From the NCBI RefSeq assembly GCF_932526225.1, contig NC_064046.1, positions 8,388,719 through 8,452,718 on the forward strand: 64,000 bases of DNA, read 5' to 3'. The DNA is from Nematostella vectensis (Eukaryota > Cnidaria > Anthozoa > Actiniaria > Edwardsiidae). The position numbers and the translations under genes were made by a program. The notes beneath the pieces were generated by a model, which ran no database searches, was not told where the DNA came from, and saw only the letters and a list, made by a program, of their open reading frames with translations. Every line of letters begins with the position of its first letter. Position 1 is the stretch's first letter. Of this stretch, positions 40,301 through 51,400 are shown one piece after another.

Positions 40301-43300
40301 CGATACGAAAGTAGTAAGTAATATTTCTAGGTACCGGAGTACCATATTTCACCACGCATTACCACGAGCGCGGTACAACATTGCTGTCTACCCACTCTAT
40401 AGAGTTGAATCAAAATACGTGCTAGAATGACCAATATTTCGAGTTAATGATAGTTCATTTCAGGTATCACTCCACCCCTTGCTACGGCCCTGATAATGCG
40501 TAATCCGATTGGCCAGTTAATTAAGGAATTAATGCTAGAGGCAAGGGCAACACTGAACAAACAGTTCTGTAGCAGCCTCCGACATATTGAAGGCTGGAAG
40601 AGGCACAATACAGAAACATAAAGAAACTATTTGGGAAGGCACAGACACGCCCCTACTGCTCATTTCTGTAGGATATTTGAAAATATTGCGGGGGGGGGGG
40701 GGGGGAAGGACATGCAACCAGTGCCCTAGCCCCCCGCCCACCCTCTCTTTTTAAACCCATCTCTCTATAAGCCCCATATCAATCAATGGCTGTCGTTTTT
40801 CTAAATGGTCTAAAAGAGCCTGGGGCGAGCACGCCGGAGACCTGTGATATTGTAAAACGTTAGGGACTAGGCTCCATTTACAAGATGGCTGCCAGCAAAA
40901 TTGTAGTAAACACGCATTCCTGCAAGTTTACGTGGAAATTCTCGACTTACAAAGTTCCAGAGCGATAAAAAAGCAAAAACTCCCAAATATGGTATGTAGT
41001 GCCCAATAAGGAAATGACCGAGCGAGCTAGAAAAACCGACAGCAGTTTTTAAAACAAGATTGACTGATATGAAATAAGCCTCCTTTTTCTATTAAACCCC
41101 TCCCTTTCCCGAAAGAAATACAATGTAACATGTCCCCTCTAGAACACGCCTTGCTTGGTTTAAATTTAAAAAGGAAATCTTTATTCCTGTCATTCTTGTT
41201 AAGACAATCCTTGACAATCAGATTCAAAGAAAGCGTTTTGATTGGCTAACGACAGATGCAGAACCTGATAACTGCTGTTGAGGAACTTCCAACATTACTG
41301 CTCCGTTCAATGCAAAGCGCCTCATCTACCACCAAGCTGTACAATTTTGATCAGGGAAATATACGTGAGTAGATGAGCTTGCTTATGAGAACTGCTAATG
41401 TCTTAATCTGCGGCGCATACTCTGCTCTTGATCCGCAATAGGCCATTAAACATGCCGGCGCACTCGACAAAGTCTAGCGAGAATGACGACTTTTTATACC
41501 CTAGGTCCTTGTTAAAAAACGCGCGCGCTGCATTCTGGTAGTTGAGGTAGGTTTCTATTGTAATGCGATTTTTTACGTAAAAATGATGGGTTTATGGCGT
41601 TTTCTTGATATATTTGTGTTTTTTGTTGACAACAGGAATGACGGCACGCCAAGAACTACTCACAAATAATTCCAAGCTTCCCTTGGAATTCAAGAGCAAT
41701 TCAGCGATGTCAGCAAAAAGTTTAATAATACTGGAATCTCCTTTCACGGAGCAAAAATCCTCGAGCGAACCAAGTAAGTGGAAATCCCCTTGAAAAGTCA
41801 CACTGTATCGCTGTCACCCTCTTAGGAAGTGCATTTTCCCAAAGAGTCCGTTTTGCAGGATGTCTAACAGTATTTTATAAAGAAATATTTATAAAGAACA
41901 TCATCCCGAAATAGGCCCTTTTATTTTTTCTAGGACTTCCTAGGGGATAAATATATAAATGACGACGTGCTTGTTTATTCATTTCTAATAATGGCTTCTT
42001 TAGTTGTCCTAGGTGTTTCTGCTATTATGTACAATAATATCAGCGAACTTCTTCCAGTAGAATTCAAACGGAATAGCAAAGCTGACATGTCCATGTACGC
42101 TGAATCGCCCGCGCAAGTTGTATCGCCTGTTGTGACGATTGTAGTCCAGCTTAATAACAGTCATATAAAAGATATCAATGGCACCTTTGAGCTAGCCCAT
42201 GCGAACGCGAAGCAGCGATTCTCCCAAAGTGATAACCTGGAACACTCCTTTTATTGCGTCTACTGGCAGAAAAACGAGAGGTATAAGACTTATAATTGAA
42301 TTACCTTAACAAAAACATTTTTTAGAATACTGCACCCCTTCATCTCCTTTGTACTCTCACTCGTTATCAGCTTGTCTACCAATGGGGCTTGGTCTACTTA
42401 TGGGATACGCTTGATTGACAGTCACCACGGTAACACCACCCTCTGCCATACGAATCACCTTACTAGCTTTGCAATACTCATGCAGACAAAAAATGTCAAG
42501 GTAAGGAAACGCCTAAAGCTAGGTGAGGCAAGGCGAGGCGAGGAAAGATGATGTGAGGTGAGGTGGGATAAAGTGTTGGGTGAGGTTTGGTGGAGTGAGG
42601 TAGGGTGTGGTGAAAAAAGGTGAGATAAGGTTAAATTAGGGTAAGTAAGTAGAGGCGGGTTTTTTACCCCATGTTATTCATTCTTTTAAGATTTCCTCCG
42701 AAGACGAAAGGGCGTTGGAAATCATCACCTACGTCGGATGCTCTATCTCGCTGGTCTGTTTGGCAATAACAATAATATCAATGCCTTTCTTAAGGTACTC
42801 AACACAATTCCTATGCAAATTCAGTTTATTCCAATCTATCCAACCAAGCAATCTGCCTTTTTATTCGGAATGCGCTTGTTTCAGATTAACTTCAACTCTC
42901 CGCTATAAGATTCACATGCAGTTGTGCATATCTTTGGCCGTGTCCCAGGCTGCCTTCCTACTTGGGATAGCTGCTATTCGATACAAGGTATATTTTCAGT
43001 AGCATATAGAATTTAGACTATTTTTACATTAAAACACTATGTGACTAGACCTCGAATGGCTAGATAATACTCGCACGCCTTACGGTAGCTACCTGTTCAT
43101 ACTCTAGCCTTGGGCACTACACGTCATGCTCCTTCCTTATAAAAACCTTGAAAAGTATTCAGCAGGGATGGGGCACTGGGTGCACACGCCCCCCCTAAAT
43201 ATTATATATATATATAAGGAAATAAGCAGTAGGGGCGTGGTGTGCCCACAAATATTTTTTTAATGATTTTGTATCACATTATTCCATGAAAAAATCAGAC

Positions 43301-46300
43301 TTGGAATCCGGCATCCATGCTTCTGGAATCCGGAATCCACACACTAGGATCCGGAATCCAAGACTTAAACTGGGAACCGGAATACAAGAATCTTGGAAAA
43401 AAAAAAATGGAATCCGGAATCCACGGGAAAAAAACACACATTGAATCCGGAATCCACACACTAGGATCCAGAATCCACACACTAGGATCCGGAATCCACA
43501 CAATAGGACCCGGAATCCAAGACCCTATTGGAAAACCCGTCATGGGGATGACCGAGACTATTTAATAGGTCTCATTCTTCCTTTTATTTTAGGTAGCATG
43601 TATGATAACGGCGATGAGCCTGCACTACTTCTACACAGCAGCATTCTCGTGGATGTTTCTGGAAGGATTTCACCTGTATATGAAGATCGTGATCGCTTAT
43701 GAGAAAAAAGCCATCAAGCAGCTGTACTATTTCTGCTTCGGCTGGGGTGAGTTAATGAGAAAAAAATCACTATGCCATTTATCAAAATCCCTAGTCAGCA
43801 AAGTCATTGATTAATTCAATATTGGGACAAATGAAGTGAGAAATTTTGAAATAACCATCATATCAAGGTTATACACTTTATTTACGAAATTCAATCGCAA
43901 TGTTTCCCATTAGCAATTGTCAAGGGCATACAACGACTCCTCCTTCCCAAAACACGTTAAAATGGTTTGAATATGTTCTGATGCCTAAAATATCCATTTT
44001 GAAAGTTGTTGGGAAAAAATTATCTGTTCCTTTTTTCCAGGAGGGACCATTCCTTTCATTTCGAAGCCAGCATTGGTTAGGAATTTTATCACATGAATAA
44101 TTGCCCGTATAACCGATCGGGACGATTTTTTCCCCAACATCCGCTCCAGCGCCCCCCCAAAATAGTCCCAGCACAACTAGTTCGACTCCACAAATTTGCC
44201 AGCAAAACCATTTAGGGTGATTTTTTTCCCAGCAACCGAGGGGTTTAACATCTTCCCAGCCAGCAAAAAAAAAAACGGGCTGCGGAAAAGATATCTTGCG
44301 GAACAGATCCGTTTTGTGCCCTTGAATGGTGGGAGACGTCAACGTGCACTGCCCACAAATGACCCATTTTTCCCTTCCTGGAAATGGTTCTAGCTTCTTT
44401 TTTTATCTCTAGGTTTTCCATTTATCATAGTGGGGATTTCTTCAGCAGTAAATAGCGAAGGATATGGTACCGAAGCCGGGTAAGAAATAACATAGCTTAA
44501 AGCAGCAATATCACCAGTTTACTTCCGGTCAAAAACGTAACAATATCCGAGGATTTTTAACTAAAAACGCGACAAATATTTCAAAATTGTAAAAGCAGTG
44601 TGTCTTTGAAAGTTTCTCTTCGAGCATGTGAATGATAAATTAAACCTGATGGCTTATTAGATAGTGCAGATTCTAATAGAAGCTAATAGATTGTTTTGTC
44701 TTTTATCGGTTGACGTTTCTTTGGCCCGACGGAAGTAAACTGGTGGAGTAAGTACGCAGCTGCTTTGTCTCCTATTATCTTTGCTCTACAAAGGAGTTCT
44801 TTTGTCTCTATTTTTCTCGTTTCTTTGTGTCAAGGTGCGGATATTGTTCATTTGCCCAATCAAATTGCAGCTTGTAAGAGCTGCGTACTGACCCAACTGG
44901 TGTGATTGCCGCGTACAACAGCTGAATATGATGCGTACATGCCACTTTTTAAAAAATCTTATTTCAGATGCTGGTTGTCCCTTGAACGAGGTTTTCGCTG
45001 GGTCTTTATAGGCCCTGTATTGATAATATTAGCAGTAAGTACAATTTGTGCGTGTGGAGTATATCTTACGCATTTGTTTCACCATGACCGTCAGTTTACG
45101 GCCGTTTACATGGCGTGGAACTCATGGAACTAGAAAAACCTGTTCTTATCCCTGTCTGTTCCTTGTAGTTCCATGGCCGTAGTAGTATGGACTAGTATTT
45201 CACCGCTGTCATCATTATAAGCCACAGGATTTTTTACCACTGATTTACTCGCATCAATAACTTCTACGCGAAAAAAGAAATGATCACACCGTAACATAGT
45301 CTCCCGCGCAGCCGTTCTTTGTGTCGGTCACGCAACGCTCCCATCCCGTTGCGTTGCATGACCGACACAAAAAAAAAATGTGCTTGTTTAACACATAGTC
45401 TTGTTAGTCGCAAGAGGAAAACTTTGAGTTAGAAGTGGAGAAAATGGAGGCATACAACCGGAAGTGGCAGTACCGGAAGTACAACTCGTAAAAAAGGAGG
45501 GGGTTTAGGAAGATTAATGTTTTTCGTTATTATCAATTCTTTGGTGTTTTTAGATAAATCTTTGCATCATGATTAAAGTTCTTCATATTATGATGGTTCT
45601 TCAAAATGACCCATTGAAAAAGAAAAAGAACAGTCGCTTAAGGTAAGCAACTATTAGCTGTTATTACCTGTTACTGAATCTTGTCGTTGGCTAGTATCAT
45701 TGAAAGATACCGCATGTAGAAACTACGGACAATAGTGCATTAAGGAGTTGACGCCTGAGACTAGACAAATATAAGTAGAGGAGGTAGAGGGAGGAGAAGA
45801 TGATGATGCCTTTCATCGTTTGCAAGTTGTATTCACAGGAAATTTGAATGTAAACATTGTTCACGATGGCGTTAAGATGATACTGTCGTCAATGATTTGG
45901 ATAATATAGAAGGGGGAGAGGAGAAAAAACGAAAGAGAAAAGGGAAAAGCAAGAAGGCCAAGGGTGAATACGCGTCTATGTTGACCCCTAACGTAGGTAG
46001 AGGAAAAAAATAATGTCGATCGGCCATCTTTGTTGTTGGTCAGATTTTAAAATACAGGAGGTCTATTTGTACACACACACGCACACACGCACACACGCAC
46101 GCACACAGCCTGCTACGCAGGCTCAAAAGGATTCGCTCTTCTTGTGCCTTTATTTTCGGTGACAGCTTCTGTTTCTCCTCTAGTTCATTAGCGAAAGGCC
46201 TAGCGGTTCTGCTACCTCTACTGGGGCTCACGTGGCTCTTTGGTGTTCTGTGTGTAAACTCGCAAACCATCGTCTTCCAGTACATTTTTGCAGTACTCAA

Positions 46301-47299
46301 CTCTCTTCAGGTAAACATCAACATTGTGAACATTTCCCTACAATGGCGGAAAAGTCAGAAAATGTGTTGTGTTGGCATACAAACGGCATCATGGCAGCTC
46401 GTTACGAGCACCATTGTTTCGAAATCCTTTCGCGCGCATGTCATGAAATTTCTAATCAACCAACTGCAAGATCAAGATACAGACCAGCATCATATGACTG
46501 CAAAATGCGATAGGAAGGATAGCGGGTTATTTGCCTCTTCTTTGATAAAGTTGTACGCTCACTGTTGAACTTATCTTCAAAACTCTTCTCGCCTTTTAGC
46601 ATCTTATTTAAGATATCTTTCTCGTATTGTGTATTCCAGGGTGCCTTTATATTTCTTCTCAACTACGCTGGCAATAGAGAGGTGAGACAGATGATCGCCA
46701 TCCTAACTAAAATAATTGGCTTTCTGATGGACCCTTAAACTACCTTACACATGAAACGTTTAGCCAAAAGGAAGTTTAATTTGTATAAATCACGTTTTTA
46801 TTTGTAGCTTTATGGCTGTACCTCAAACCAAAAATAATCTGCACATTGAATATAGCACGATGCAAGGTACCATGCCAAAACCAAAACTTAAAAAAAAAGC
46901 CAATAAGTATGCAAGAATCACAGAAATGATGCACACTGGAACAATTCTTCGTTATGGTTGGCTAATGAACCCTATGTCAATCAGATAGCACGTTTCTTGC
47001 ATTTTTCATGCGCGTACCAAGATTTACTGAGGGGGTGGACCGTCATAGGTAGCATATGGAAAAAGGATAGTCTTTGAACTTCCTTCAATAAGAAATGACC
47101 CACTTATTGCCGCCCAAGAAGGTTCTTGTGCACCCCTAGGCACGCACCCGTTCCTATTGGCTTACTTTCTGAGGGTCAAGATGACCACGGTAGCGCGCGT
47201 AGTATTGCAATGTTTAAAAGTTACTAATTATTTTAAATTCCCTAGGTTCGAAGTAGTTTTCGACAGTCACTTCAAAGATCACAGATGTCTACTGTTTGA
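21613..47299 (+). CDS. adhesion G-protein-coupled receptor with WSC-like ectodomain
   Basis: Nineteen exons join in frame: 21613-21654, 21794-21836, 25094-25312, 34278-34433, 38737-38948, 39858-39932, 41256-41364, 41636-41773, 42013-42280, 42371-42500, 42691-42794, 42885-42987, 43593-43746, 44413-44479, 44968-45034, 45554-45642, 46184-46310, 46640-46681, 47246-47299 (732 aa). Residues 1-14 are a signal peptide. About 30-153 are a cysteine-rich WSC-like module (F-R-F-L-G-C-Y, Y-F-A-L-Q, C-Y-A-G-P). About 155-464 are a GAIN-type domain ending in the GPS, with H-L-T cleavage predicted between L451 and T452. Seven membrane segments follow (about 475-498, 505-530, 534-560, 583-600, 615-650, 662-685, 688-708), with E-G-F-H-L-Y in TM3 and L-T-W-L-F-G in TM6. 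The short basic tail ends S-T-V, a possible PDZ ligand. The subfamily is uncertain (latrophilin/EMR-like). The GPS lacks two of its usual four cysteines. Confidence 0.85.
22811..24665. repeat. tandem duplication of about 1.04 kb in GPCR intron 2
   Basis: From TGATTCTATCATAAAA at about 22,833 the sequence is repeated from 23,871 onward with few changes, through TTAGGAGGATTTGTTAC, AGCCCAATAAAGATTCCTC, CACCCGATAGAATT and GAGGGAACAGCTATGAGCAA. The second copy lacks part of the segment 23,313-23,560. Both copies contain the small inverted-repeat element described next. No coding content is seen. Confidence 0.85.
23611..23767. mobile_element. 157-bp MITE, second copy at 24,431-24,580
   Basis: The left end TGTAGGCGTGGGAGTTTTAA and the right end (the reverse complement begins TGTAGGCGTTGGAGATATTT) are inverted repeats that continue through TTCAGCGAGAAA and CCGGAGT. 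The copy in the second duplicon has eroded ends. The size and TIRs fit a miniature inverted-repeat element. Confidence 0.7.
24771..24930. mobile_element. 160-bp MITE-like repeat with GCGTAGCCAGG ends
   Basis: The ends AGCGGCGTAGCCAGG and CCTGGCTACGCCCCTGC are inverted copies, and the interior is C/G-rich (GGGCCGGGCCCCC). Related ends such as CTACGGCCCTGA appear near 40,480 and 50,116. Confidence 0.65.
25849..25881. repeat. short inverted repeat, mate at 33,907-33,939
   Basis: ATCGGACTAATTGCAACACA, followed by AGGTTTTTTA, occurs here. Its reverse complement lies 8 kb away at 33,910-33,939 in the same GPCR intron. The flanks do not match, so this is a pair of fragments or the worn ends of a larger insertion. 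Confidence 0.55.
25899..26984. mobile_element. foldback element with about 370-bp inverted arms
   Basis: The left arm 25,899-26,266 (from AGTGACCGTCTCAGACCAAG to AAGCCCGGAAAACG) is an inverted copy of the right arm 26,615-26,984. Landmarks shared in reverse complement include ACCATCTTTTGCCAG, CTTGATGACCTTAGTATTCT, GATAAATATTTTTGGCTTGA and GCACTCCGTAAATAAGCCCG. The spacer is about 350 bp. No transposase is seen. It lies in an intron of the GPCR gene. Confidence 0.85.
27068..27205. mobile_element. 138-bp MITE, copy 1
   Basis: The termini AGTACGCAGCT and AGCTGCGTACT are perfect 11-bp inverted repeats. The whole element is about 95 percent identical by eye to 44,751-44,889. Both copies lie in introns of the same GPCR gene. 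Confidence 0.85.
27380..27470. repeat. three short direct repeats TTCTACTAGCTATCT
   Basis: TTCTACTAGCTATCT is present three times within about 90 bp, with slightly different spacers. Confidence 0.8.
28538..28898 (+). pseudogene. THAP-domain pseudogene in a GPCR intron
   Basis: From ATG 28,538 the frame reads C-x4-C (residues 13 and 18), then P-K-D-P and a W as in THAP zinc fingers. The expected C-S-S-H-F (C-x2-H) lies one base out of frame at 28,716. A TGA follows at 28,740, and the frame then stays open to TAA at 28,896-28,898. Frameshift plus stop make it a pseudogene unless the frameshift is an assembly error. THAP domains bind DNA and occur in host regulators and P-element-like transposases. 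No transposase catalytic part is visible downstream. Confidence 0.7.
28899..32130. other. intronic DNA of the GPCR gene, no other gene seen
   Basis: The largest open frame is 138 codons (30,509-30,925, +). It overlaps a minus-strand frame and shows no domain. No splice-consistent exon with recognisable content is seen. Confidence 0.35.
32140..32310 (+). pseudogene. second relic of the PIN/FEN-like family
   Basis: A fragment reads K-P-V-L-A-E-V and then, in the same direction, L-Q-Y-V-L-D-G-G-S-L-L-H followed by a stop. This matches the block K-P-A-L-A-E-A and V-Q-Y-V-L-D-G-G-A in the relic at 16.96-17.05 kb. It lies inside an intron of the GPCR gene. Confidence 0.55.
32311..34277. other. intronic DNA, no other gene seen
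   Basis: Only short frames. An A-rich microsatellite lies at about 32,409-32,425. Confidence 0.35.
34521..34595. repeat. (ATG/ACG)n microsatellite, target of the LTR element
   Basis: A GAT/GAC trinucleotide tract abuts the 5' LTR. A tract of the same type continues directly after the 3' LTR at 38,588-38,685, showing that the retroelement split it. Confidence 0.9.
34596..34740 (+). repeat. 5' LTR of the Ty3/gypsy element, 145 bp
   Basis: It begins TGTCATATATG and ends ATCTAGCA (TG...CA). It holds a CCCAATAAATACC polyadenylation signal and is followed by ACTGGCGACGAGC, the expected place for a primer-binding site. Confidence 0.75.
38511..38587 (+). repeat. 3' LTR, shortened to about 77 bp
   Basis: It matches the 5' LTR at both ends (GTCATAT; then CCAACTGTATGAGCAAACTC through TATCTAACA) but lacks about 70 bp of the middle. 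A purine-rich stretch with GCGGGAGGG lies just before it. Confidence 0.75.
38588..38685. repeat. (ATG/GTG)n microsatellite
   Basis: An imperfect ATGATG/GTGGTG tract, the downstream half of the site split by the LTR element. Confidence 0.95.
38958..39120. mobile_element. 163-bp MITE with CAGGCGCGTA ends
   Basis: The left end CAGGCGCGTACACAGG and the right end CCTGGGTACGCGCCTGG are inverted repeats. It starts ten bases after exon 5 of the GPCR gene ends. A related inverted copy, sharing the ATACTATGCTTTTTCCAT-type core, lies near 47,040-47,150. Confidence 0.7.
40545..40740. repeat. dispersed repeat shared with 20,521-20,690
   Basis: Both copies contain CTGTAG, then ATACAGAAACAT-AAGAAA, GGCACAGACACGCCCCTACT and GAAAATATT, followed by a G-rich tract and CAATGCCCC or CAGTGCCC. 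The function is unknown; it is probably a fragment of a dispersed element. Confidence 0.7.
43303..43530. repeat. minisatellite of GGAATCC-CACACACTAGGATCC type
   Basis: Imperfect units built from CGGAATCCACACACTAGGAT and variants are repeated about eight times in the intron between the TM2 and TM3 exons of the GPCR gene. Open frames on both strands here are by-products of the repeat. Confidence 0.85.
44751..44889. mobile_element. 139-bp MITE, copy 2
   Basis: It has the same termini (AGTACGCAGCT/AGCTGCGTACT) and nearly the same interior as 27,068-27,205. It lies 79 bp before exon 15 of the GPCR gene. Confidence 0.85.
45318..45371. repeat. hairpin with TTTGTGTCGGTCACGCAACG arms
   Basis: TTTGTGTCGGTCACGCAACG is followed after nine bases by CGTTGCGTTGCATGACCGAC plus ACAAA, giving a near-perfect inverted repeat. 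TTTCGGTCACGCAACGATTC near 47,771 is a related arm. Confidence 0.75.
46070..46108. repeat. (CA/CG)n microsatellite
   Basis: ACACACACACGCACACACGC and similar, in the GPCR intron before the TM6 exon. Confidence 0.95.
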
Positions 47300-47671
47300 G
47301 ACGAAATACATAATATACACGGAGGCCAGCAACTTCGGGCGACCTGGAGAAGTGACAGCAATAATTGCGAAGAATTAGTGTAGACGAATCACCGATAGAC
47401 ATAGCGTGAGCTAGAGTCCTATTACCATGAGAGGTTTACATACAACAATACAACATAATATACATACAAAAAGCTATCAATTGCTGCAAGAAAAAGAGTT
47501 GCTGAAACATTTAAAAACAGGGGACTATTCTGATGTATATGCGCTTTATGACCATCAAAACAATGTAATGAGTTAAAACTCGCACTTTTTTGGGTTTGGA
47601 GGACAGTAAAGGTAGTCCTCTATAGTTTATGGATTAAATAACACGATAGAAATCTAAACTGTTCCGTTTAA

Positions 47672-47677
47672 AATAAA
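47672..47677 (+). terminator. possible polyadenylation signal
   Basis: AATAAA lies 373 nt after the stop of the adhesion GPCR. It is a plausible 3' end only. Confidence 0.35.
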
Positions 47678-48424
47678 CATATTTACAACAACCGTTTGAG
47701 CTTATTATTGGACAGCGATTTTCTTCTTTGGGGAACTAGAAAACCATAGTCTCCTCGTACCCGCTTTTAGTTTCGGTCACGCAACGATTCCCTCATTGGC
47801 GCGCTCTTTAACTTGTGATTCCGGAATGAAATGATTAGAATAGAAAAAACGCATGTTCGTTTATACCGGGCTCCCATTGCGGAATGGAATGAAGGCCATT
47901 TCACCCATTCTGCTACCTGTAGCAGAATGACTCGAATGCCATTCTGAACCATCCCCATTCCAGAATGATAGGAAAAAAAAGCGCTCTAAGAATACCACAG
48001 ATTGTGGTTACTTTTCTCGTCCCATATTTATTAGGATTTTATGGTGCCATTCATAGGAAAAACGGAGAAAGTTGTTATCATATTTTCCTTATTGTATGGT
48101 AGAAATGTTCTTGGGTATGATTGTTGGTAGAACTGTCCAATCACTCGCGAGATATTAAAACAGTCAACTAGAAACATGTATTCGTCACAAGACAATAAAC
48201 ATTCCACACATATTTTAGGATTTCACGGTTTTACTGGTTGTGTTGTGTCACTTTTGAGCACAATACGTGATGTATGTCATTTAATAGTAATTCATTATTT
48301 TATTCCATAAGTTATTTCCAATTCATACTCGAACCACGAGACACTGTTTGCTGGTTTAAATTTTGCTCTACGCTGGTCCTACAAAGCAAACCTTCAACAA
48401 ACCTATGGCGGTCGTCAGCAGACT

Positions 48425-48458
<34 letters not shown>

Positions 48459-51400
48459 GGCTCGGTGACAAAGTGGGTAGGGGGATTTTTTTGTTACATA
48501 TGGCTTTATGTCAGCCCAAAGAGGGGGTTTAAACCCCCTAAACCCTCCCCCTAGATCCGCAGCTGCCAGCTGCGTGCATATACAAAATAGTCCCTTAATA
48601 GTCCCTTGTTGAAATACAAAATAGTCCCAAGATAATCCCTTGTTGAAATAGATCTACCTCGCCATTGTAACGCACGAACTGAGATACAAATGATTTACTA
48701 ACAGAGCGCGTGGTTTGTACGGATAAATATCGCACCTAGATATGATCTTGAGTATGGCCCAATCCCAATCGTACACAACAACGAGTATCCCATAACTCCT
48801 TGCGTGGCATGAATTACTGAGCCTGGCTTTTATTTCTTTCTCCATCGGCTGGATTAGCTAGTTAATGATTTGTGACGCGTAAGCATTTATGTGCTCGGGT
48901 GACTTCGCATACAGGTCACTAAATTGGGAATGAATAACGGGGTTTGTGGTGGTTACAAGGATTTGTGGGGGTTCTTTATAGGTCGGAGGATAAATCGGAA
49001 CATTTTAAAGGTAAGGAAAGAGCGAATTAGTTCAGTTTTAGCGGACTAATCAAATGATTCTGCGCATGATTGGGAATGGCAAGCTCCCCGCTAAAATGTG
49101 CTTCTTCTGGTTATTGATAAATGCTTTCTTCAAATTCCTTAAAGCAAACAAGGAAGGGAGTGCATCATTCACCTAGGAGTTAAGAGGGAGCTAAGTGGCT
49201 CCCTCTTCTCCGTCTGGCCTTGCCACAATTTAAGAAACATAAATGGCAGGCTCGACCGCGTGAGTGACACCATTTCGAAGCTCATAGATGTCGTGCTCGA
49301 ACGGGTCAAACTACTTACAGGAAATACACCATTGTCTATTTTTTAATATACTTGAACTCGACTTTTAAAGGGTACGAGGTTTTAGATTCTGAAGAAGCCG
49401 AGAATTTGCAAGCCCGCTTAGAAAATCAAGAGATCATCTTTTGATGGTTCTGTAATTCTAAGCGGTTCACGCTGGGCTATATGAAAGTCATATGAGAGGT
49501 AAATATGAAAGGCTTCGGTATTTCAAAGGAAGTGACCACTGAATGGAAATTGTTGGCATAATGGAAGGAGTTGTCTTTAGAGCGCCTTTAGTCGGTTCGA
49601 GCGCGTAATCCTTTAGAAAGGCCTTGTTTCGAAAGAAATACCGAGACCAATATCGAACAGATAAGCAATTGTGTCAAAAAGAATGGGGAGGGGAGTGTTA
49701 TTATAGCTACGGTGCTAGTCGTAGTCGAATAATAGTGATCTTGTTGAGCTTTATCCTACTATAAACTCAAATAGAATATTCAGTTTTCAATGATCCCCAT
49801 ATGCAAATTACGTTGTGATATAATAAAAAAAAAACTCATGTCAATCAAAGATGAATGCTCCTTTTGTTTGTAGCAGGTGATTTTAAGTGCCTCAAACAAA
49901 AAGATAAGCTTAGCGGTAGAAATATTCGCGTTAAGGAGATTCGAAAGAAAGTCCAAAGCTACTATGCTAATAACTTGCATAGCCGTAGCAAGCCTATAAT
50001 TGTTGGAAGAGGGGGGGGGGGGGGGGGGGGGGGAGAGAAAACAATGGTCATTTTCTTATGATTTTAAAAATATTGGGGGGGGGGGATGGTGGAAGTGAGG
50101 GCACGTGCCCCTGCTACGGCCCTGACTAGTTTCCATGTAGCCGCTGACTGGCGAAAATATAGGATTTTTCGCGAGTCAGTGGCTACATGTAGGCTAATAA
50201 CTTGACGCAATTTCACTCAGTATACTTGATGAACATTTTCTGAAAATAAAAGCAAAATCGTCGGATACATTCAACTTTTTCTTCATCCGGAATTTGCAGA
50301 AGAAAAGTTCATCTTGCTATACCATATACCGAGCAAGAACTTCCACAGCCACGCTTTTAAGGTCTTCTGGGTAATTTTCAATATGGCGTCTAGCATATTA
50401 CCCAGAAAACCCATGGGGCTAGGTAACGCAAACTGGGCAAAATGCCTGGTTACCAATTACATAAATCGTGGCGTCGTGTTGGGAAAGATCGAGTTCGCCC
50501 AACGTTTTTTTCAACGAGGAGTGATTCGTACACACAACTTATGTTGGAATTCGAAGTGTGATGCCATGAAAGATATTAATAGTGGTCATCTGCAAGCTGT
50601 AGTTTGATGTTTTATCATAAAATTCGCGGATGGTGTTTGGTTGGATGTTCATCACGACTACACAGAAGTATTGGGCGGAGTGATGAATGGTAGGGTAAGT
50701 AGAAATTTTTGTCATCTGACAGTTTTCTTTTACGAATGATCTTGTAAATACTTAACAGTCTCCTTGTTTTATTAAGGTATGAATTGGCTGTCATACATAT
50801 TTTTTTTTCGGTGATTTTCATGTAGTTCTCCTCGTATTATTGGCACTAATCGAAGCACTTTGTACTAAAATCGAAGCATTTTGCACTAAACGCATTATCT
50901 AGCACGTCCTGTCTTGCTCTTGAAATCCGAGCGAGATTCGTTCTGATCAAAATCCAAAATACGGCCGAACCTTTCCCTCTAAACTCGACAAACGAGCATT
51001 CGACTTTGATTTCAGAGCCATCCAAAATGGCGGCCGAGAAGGGAGTGAAAAGCGCTTGCTTTCGAAATGCTTACTACTATCGTCGGTATCCTTTCCTCAT
51101 ATTCCTTGTTGATTCCGTATCCTATTTAAGTCACCAAGGAAGAAATATTATTCTAGATAAGTGGACTTGTAGGTTGTTACGACTTACGAAGAGCAAAAGC
51201 ATTTTAAAATAGGTTGTTGTTTTGTTCAACCTTGAAATTATCTCGCCATGAGCCCTACATGAAACCAGGTAATCATTAATAAGGTTTTTGACATTTCTAG
51301 TAATTCAACTATATTGGTAAGAAATAATCCAGTATATCAGAATTTTTTCCTGTAATAAAAAAATAGTAACATTTTTTAAACAAGCTCATCAATTTTGGAA

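Noticed and set aside
42326-42370. Acceptor at 42,325 for GPCR exon 10
   Set aside because: It would insert about 15 hydrophobic residues into the GPS. The acceptor at 42,370, after a strong pyrimidine tract, gives normal GPS spacing in the same phase.
43279-43565. Three repeat-rich open frames on both strands
   Set aside because: They arise from the intronic minisatellite.
46232-46568. Open frames of 80-93 codons overlapping the TM6 exon region
   Set aside because: They are in the wrong frame relative to the GPCR exon and run through its donor site into intron sequence.
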